DNA from: Treponema sp.
GTDB lineage: Bacteria; Spirochaetota; Spirochaetia; Treponematales; Treponemataceae
NCBI GenBank assembly: GCA_014804005.1
Contig: JAAVAP010000013.1
Span: 324,302 to 388,301, forward strand
Direction of reading: 5' to 3'
Length of the DNA: 64,000 nucleotides
Under the pieces are notes generated by a model. It had not been told where the DNA came from. It did no database searches and saw nothing but the letters and a program-made list of their open reading frames with translations. Below, piece after piece: positions 61,108-64,000 of this stretch. Every line of letters starts with the position of its first letter. Positions within the stretch are counted from its first letter, which is position 1. Made by a program: the position numbers and the translations under genes.

Positions 61108-62919
61108 CTATATCTCGATGTAGTCGCGAAGTCCTGTGGCGCGTCGAGGATGTCGCAGGCGGCGCAAAGCCTTCGCTTCGATTTGGCGGATTCGTTCGCG
61201 CGTGACGTTGAAATAAAGTCCGACCTCCTCAAGCGTGAGCGAATATCCGTCGTCCAGCCCGAAGCGCATTTTCAAGACTTCCTGCTCGCGCAAAGGAAGC
61301 GTTTTGAGCACTTCGCCCAAATGCTCTTGCAGCAAAGTGTACGCAGTCTTGGACGCGGGATTTTCCACTTCCTTGTCCTCGATGAAATCAACAAGCAAAG
61401 AATCCTCTTCCTCGCCAATCGGGGTTTCGAGCGAAATTGGCTCGCGCGCGACGTTCTTCACCTGTTTGACGCGTGAAACCGGCCAGCCAAGTTGCTGCGC
61501 GATTTCCTCGTCGGTCGGCTCGCGCCCGAGTTTTTGCATGAGATTGCGAATCTCGCGAACAACTTTGTTTATCTGCTCGATCATGTGGACAGGAACGCGA
61601 ATCGTGCGCGCCTGGTCGGAAATGCTTCGCGTGATCGCCTGCCGAATCCACCACGTGGCGTAAGTGGAAAATTTGTAGCCCTTGCGATATTCGAATTTTT
61701 CCACGGCCTTTATAAGCCCGATGTTTCCTTCCTGAACAAGGTCGAAGAACTGCAAGCCACGGTTCGTGTATTTTTTCGCGATGGCAACGACAAGGCGCAG
61801 GTTTGCGTTGATGAGATGGTTTTTCGCCACTTCCATCATGTGGCGGCCGCGCTCGATTTCCTTTTCCATTTGAAGAATGTCGTCGATAGAATTTTCGAAT
61901 TCGAATTCCAGCCGCTGAAGCTTGCGGTCGATTTTTTGGATTTGCGTGTAGACATCGCGGATTTGATCGGCGGACATTCCCAAATCCTGCTCGAGCTTCG
62001 CGGCTTCATGCCTAATCGCAAGGCGGCGACCAAGGCGGCGCAAATCAGTCGGGTCGGAAATCCGAAGCTCTTTCATCCGCTTTTCCTGCTTGTGCCGATA
62101 CTCTTCAATCTTGTCCTTCACATCTATGAAATCGTTGCTGAACTTGTCAATTTCCTCGGACTGCATATCGATTTTCTGAAGCTGCGGAACGATTTTTTTC
62201 TGAAGGGCGAGGATTTCCTTGTTGTCCTGAATTTTCGCGTTCGAATCCAAGTCGAAAAGCTGACGCTTCAGCAAAATGTACTGCTTTAGTTCCGGAAGGA
62301 TCGGCTTGAGATGCTCGGAATAAGCGTTCTTGAGGCGGCGTTTTTCCGCCATCTCCTCGGTGATTTCCTTGCGCGCGCGGCCCGGCTCATGCAAGTCGAT
62401 TCGCGAGAACGCCTTCTGCGCCACGACGAAAAATTCTGGAATCATCTTTCCGGAATTCTTTATAACGTTCTTTATTATGTTCTCGCCGTCCTCCATCTGC
62501 TTGGAAAGCACGACTTCCTGATCGGCGGAAAGGAGCGCTTCCTTGCCGATTTCGCGAAGGTACAGGCGGATTGGATCGTCGGAAGGAGCCGCTTCCTTGT
62601 CGAATCCAACGAGACGCTTTTTCGGCGGAATGGCCGCTTCCTTTTCGGCCTGCTCGACGATCTTGGACTCCACGTCCTCGGCAATGTCGTCCTCGTCATT
62701 GTCAACGACAAGATTTTCCTCGTCTTCCTCGGGCAGGTCGGGAATCACTTCCTGAATCGAAATTCCGCGCCGCTCGAGTTCCGTCATAAGGATCTCGCTT
62801 TTTTCCTGGCTGCTCACGATTTCCGCGCCCACGGCTTCGGCGATTTCGTCCCAATTGAAAACTTTTTTATCTTTTTCTAAAATTTTTGAAACCAAAGAGT
62901 CAAGCTCTTCTTTTTCCAT
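61108..62919 (-). CDS. rpoD: Housekeeping sigma factor 70
   Basis: 603 residues. Region 1.1 at the N-terminus, region 2 with [14 protein letters not shown] for -10 recognition, region 3, and region 4.2 ending [20 protein letters not shown] for the -35 box. This factor should read the TTGNNN-17-TANAAT promoters found in the window. ATG at 62919 with AAAGGAAA upstream; six bases of longer frame are ignored. Confidence 0.96.
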   Translation of the reverse strand: MEKEELDSLVSKILEKDKKVFNWDEIAEAVGAEIVSSQEKSEILMTELERRGISIQEVIPDLPEEDEENLVVDNDEDDIAEDVESKIVEQAEKEAAIPPKKRLVGFDKEAAPSDDPIRLYLREIGKEALLSADQEVVLSKQMEDGENIIKNVIKNSGKMIPEFFVVAQKAFSRIDLHEPGRARKEITEEMAEKRRLKNAYSEHLKPILPELKQYILLKRQLFDLDSNAKIQDNKEILALQKKIVPQLQKIDMQSEEIDKFSNDFIDVKDKIEEYRHKQEKRMKELRISDPTDLRRLGRRLAIRHEAAKLEQDLGMSADQIRDVYTQIQKIDRKLQRLEFEFENSIDDILQMEKEIERGRHMMEVAKNHLINANLRLVVAIAKKYTNRGLQFFDLVQEGNIGLIKAVEKFEYRKGYKFSTYATWWIRQAITRSISDQARTIRVPVHMIEQINKVVREIRNLMQKLGREPTDEEIAQQLGWPVSRVKQVKNVAREPISLETPIGEEEDSLLVDFIEDKEVENPASKTAYTLLQEHLGEVLKTLPLREQEVLKMRFGLDDGYSLTLEEVGLYFNVTRERIRQIEAKALRRLRHPRRATGLRDYIEI

Positions 62920-62943
62920 TTCGTTTCCTTTTTTCAAGGCAAT

Positions 62944-64000
62944 TTAACGCTGCCTCAAATGTTTGTCTATCTGCGTTTTTTCAAGGATGAGTTCCTGCAA
63001 AAGCGTTTCGTCGTCGGAAGTGACCGGACGCAATTCCTTTATGCGCTCGGAAAGCTTTTCGCTTTTCCGTTTGAGCGACTTCCGTTTTATCAGCGCGATG
63101 CTGTCGTCAATGTATTTGGCCATATCGCCGTGAAATTCGTCCGATGCGGATGCGCCTGTTATTTGCCGCTGAATTTCCTCGTCTTGTGATTGGACAAGCA
63201 TTGCCGATAACGACACTTCGCCTTTTCTGTAACATTCCTCCAGATTCAAAAACAGTTCTCTCGCCATAGGATCTTCAAAGTCATCGGAAGTGAGTTCGCG
63301 GCGCATTTTCTGATACTCATCAGGATTGGATATGACGGCGAGCACGGCGCGAAGTTCGGCGTTGGGCTTTACCTGCTTTGTTCCGTCCTGTCCGTGCTCG
63401 GTCTTGGCGTTCAAGCGTCCGCGCGCGCCACTGCGATTGTTGAAGTCCCTTTTTACAGCCTCCGGCGCAAGATTGAAACTTTGAGCCAACTGCTCAAGGC
63501 TCGATTCCTTTTGAATGTCCGAGCGAAGCGAATCCACGTACGAGAAGAAGGCAAGCGCGGCCTTGGTCTTGTCGTCGGGCGAATCCGACGGATACGATTC
63601 CTTCAGTTTGGACAATAGAAAATCGCTATCTAACATAGCATTTTCCACGGATTTTGTCAAGGTTTCAGGGCCGAATTTTATCATAATTTCCGCAGGATCT
63701 TTCGCGCCAGAAAGCCGAATTATTTTCGTCGTAAAGTTGAATTCGCGGCACATTAAAATCGCGCGCTTGGTGGCATTCTGCCCCGCCCCGTCCGAATCGA
63801 ACGAAAGGAGCACAGTGTCCGCGAAGCCTTGCAGAATTTTCAGCTGCTGCTCGGTGAGGCTAGTTCCAAGCGGCGCGACGGCGTTGTCGATTCCGCATTG
63901 ATGGTAGGCGATCACGTCCATATAGCCTTCGCAGAGAATCACCGTTTTTTTCTGCTGAATCGACTTTTTCGCGAAATTGAACGCATACAATGTCTCGCGC
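62944..64000 (-). CDS. dnaG: DNA primase, C-terminal part, cut by window edge
   Basis: 352 residues seen; the frame is open to the window edge, so the N-terminal zinc domain lies outside. RETLYAFNFAKKSI, the TOPRIM motif VILCEGYMDVIAYHQ and LSFDSDGAG are typical of DnaG. The C-terminal helicase-interaction part is present. It begins the dnaG-rpoD unit with rpoD 24 bases downstream. Confidence 0.95.
   Translation of the reverse strand, partial: RETLYAFNFAKKSIQQKKTVILCEGYMDVIAYHQCGIDNAVAPLGTSLTEQQLKILQGFADTVLLSFDSDGAGQNATKRAILMCREFNFTTKIIRLSGAKDPAEIMIKFGPETLTKSVENAMLDSDFLLSKLKESYPSDSPDDKTKAALAFFSYVDSLRSDIQKESSLEQLAQSFNLAPEAVKRDFNNRSGARGRLNAKTEHGQDGTKQVKPNAELRAVLAVISNPDEYQKMRRELTSDDFEDPMARELFLNLEECYRKGEVSLSAMLVQSQDEEIQRQITGASASDEFHGDMAKYIDDSIALIKRKSLKRKSEKLSERIKELRPVTSDDETLLQELILEKTQIDKHLRQR

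Overview
The window is a piece of a spirochaete chromosome, most likely a Treponema of moderate GC. The main evidence is the order dnaG-rpoD-zinc ribbon protein-rnpB-TPR protein-mreB-mreC-mreD-mrdA-rodA on the minus strand at the right end, which matches the treponemal order as I remember it. Supporting signs are tig-clpP-clpX, a flhO/flgF-flgG-flgJ-like flagellar rod cluster, and a Pur-domain (DUF3276) protein of the type seen in spirochaetes.

Layout. 1-9.1 kb is a defence island. It holds a minus-strand operon of a small basic protein, a caspase-like protease and two TIR proteins (a Thoeris-like system), facing a plus-strand RloA/RloB-like pair, a Fic protein and a type I restriction HsdR subunit with no HsdM or HsdS in the window. 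9.1-46.1 kb is mostly housekeeping: a DEAD-box helicase, a glycosyltransferase, clpX/clpP/tig with three tRNA genes, a serine hydrolase, Pur protein, cysteine desulfurase, aroB, flagellar rod genes, a DD-carboxypeptidase, dCMP deaminase, thrC, alr, a PilZ protein, a ComEC-like protein, ksgA, yggS, two RluA-family synthases and mfd. An AT-rich HNH/DGQH-type gene lies next to a tRNA-Leu gene.

46.18-52.75 kb is an integrated single-stranded DNA phage (Microviridae, gokushovirus type). It has recognisable major capsid, pilot, scaffold, Rep and VP5-like genes plus several small unknown genes. It is bounded by two copies of a dif-like XerC/XerD site, so it probably entered the chromosome through the host Xer recombinases. 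Genes left of the site run mostly rightward and all genes right of it run leftward, as expected at a replication terminus. 52.8-64 kb carries tRNA-Pro and the cell-shape, RNase P, sigma factor and primase genes.

Two features recur outside genes. Many genes have a -10 hexamer only 6-10 bases before the start codon and no Shine-Dalgarno sequence, which suggests leaderless mRNAs. Two intergenic arrays (60-185 and about 20414-20790) consist of short palindromes at regular spacing whose two arms change together. The most striking items are the dif-integrated microvirus, whose best promoter is cut off from its genes by integration, and the caspase/TIR/TIR defence operon.
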